Shown one piece after another: positions 63,934 through 64,000 of a stretch of 64,000 nucleotides of DNA (the first letter of the stretch is position 1; each line of letters begins with the position of its first letter). The DNA is from Cepaea nemoralis (Eukaryota > Mollusca > Gastropoda > Stylommatophora > Helicidae), in assembly GCA_014155875.1 (NCBI GenBank), contig JACEFZ010017895.1, positions 86,001 through 150,000 of the forward strand, given 5' to 3'. The position numbers and the translations under genes were made by a program. The notes beneath the pieces are model-generated. The model searched no databases and was not told the DNA's origin. It was given only the letters and a program-made list of their open reading frames with translations.

Positions 63934-64000
63934 GACCCGGCCCGGCTTCACCCAGTCCCTGGTGGGGCATCTCATTTATTTAATTCATATAAATAGTCAT
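63853..64000 (-). mobile_element. X element, right end of another inverted copy (runs off window)
   Basis: ACTAGATGACCCGGCCCGGC at 63,849-63,868 is the complement of the X terminus. It is followed by CTGT repeats and a second arm copy up to the window edge. Confidence 0.75.

Overview
This is a eukaryotic, metazoan window with one plausible host exon; almost everything else is transposable elements, nested insertions, microsatellites and minisatellites. The repeat content (RTE-, CR1- and I/Nimb-like LINEs, a Penelope-like fragment, a mariner, Gmr1-like and pol-less LTR elements, tRNA-headed SINEs, long GATA/GACA/TA/CA tracts) and a secreted CBM4_9-like exon suggest a lophotrochozoan, probably a gastropod mollusc. 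That assignment is inference, not proof. No operons, CRISPR arrays or bacterial-type genes are present.

Layout. 1-11.8 kb: broken LINE and Penelope fragments separated by minisatellites (57-bp, 53-bp and 21-bp units) and microsatellites. 11.8-25.0 kb: a microsatellite-rich mobile element (called X here), split by an 11.4-kb Gmr1-like Ty3/gypsy element. That element has 2.84-kb LTRs that are almost identical, the pol order PR-INT-RT-RNase H, and a LINE fragment lodged inside its integrase zinc domain; a second X copy follows. 25.1-32.4 kb: an RTE-like LINE cut by a 348-bp insert and by a 1,004-bp insert that carries pieces of antisense SSU and LSU rRNA, then a dead mariner holding two further LINE fragments. 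32.4-37.6 kb: minisatellites, a 1-kb retroposed element (Y) and a 2.1-kb array of about 21-bp units. 37.6-41.7 kb: SINE-1 copies, LINE ends and the likely host exon (signal peptide plus start of a carbohydrate-binding module) at 39,747-39,940. 41.7-47 kb: a LINE interrupted by a 0.6-kb element and by a second, larger Y copy. 48-50.5 kb: SINE-1, a SINE-2 with perfect target duplications, and X. 50,969-55,856: an LTR retrotransposon with identical 311-bp LTRs but no recognisable protease, integrase or reverse transcriptase; it encodes two unfamiliar charged proteins. 55.9-59 kb: CA- and CT-rich satellites. 59.4-62.3 kb: a nearly complete RTE-like LINE, followed by two more X copies.

How the parts relate. 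Several insertions can be ordered in time because reading frames resume on the far side and target-site duplications are visible. The pol-less LTR element (LTRs identical by eye) and the Gmr1-like element (LTRs differing by about six substitutions and two indels over 2.84 kb) are the youngest. The most unusual objects are the pol-less LTR element, the rRNA-mosaic insertion and the X family.
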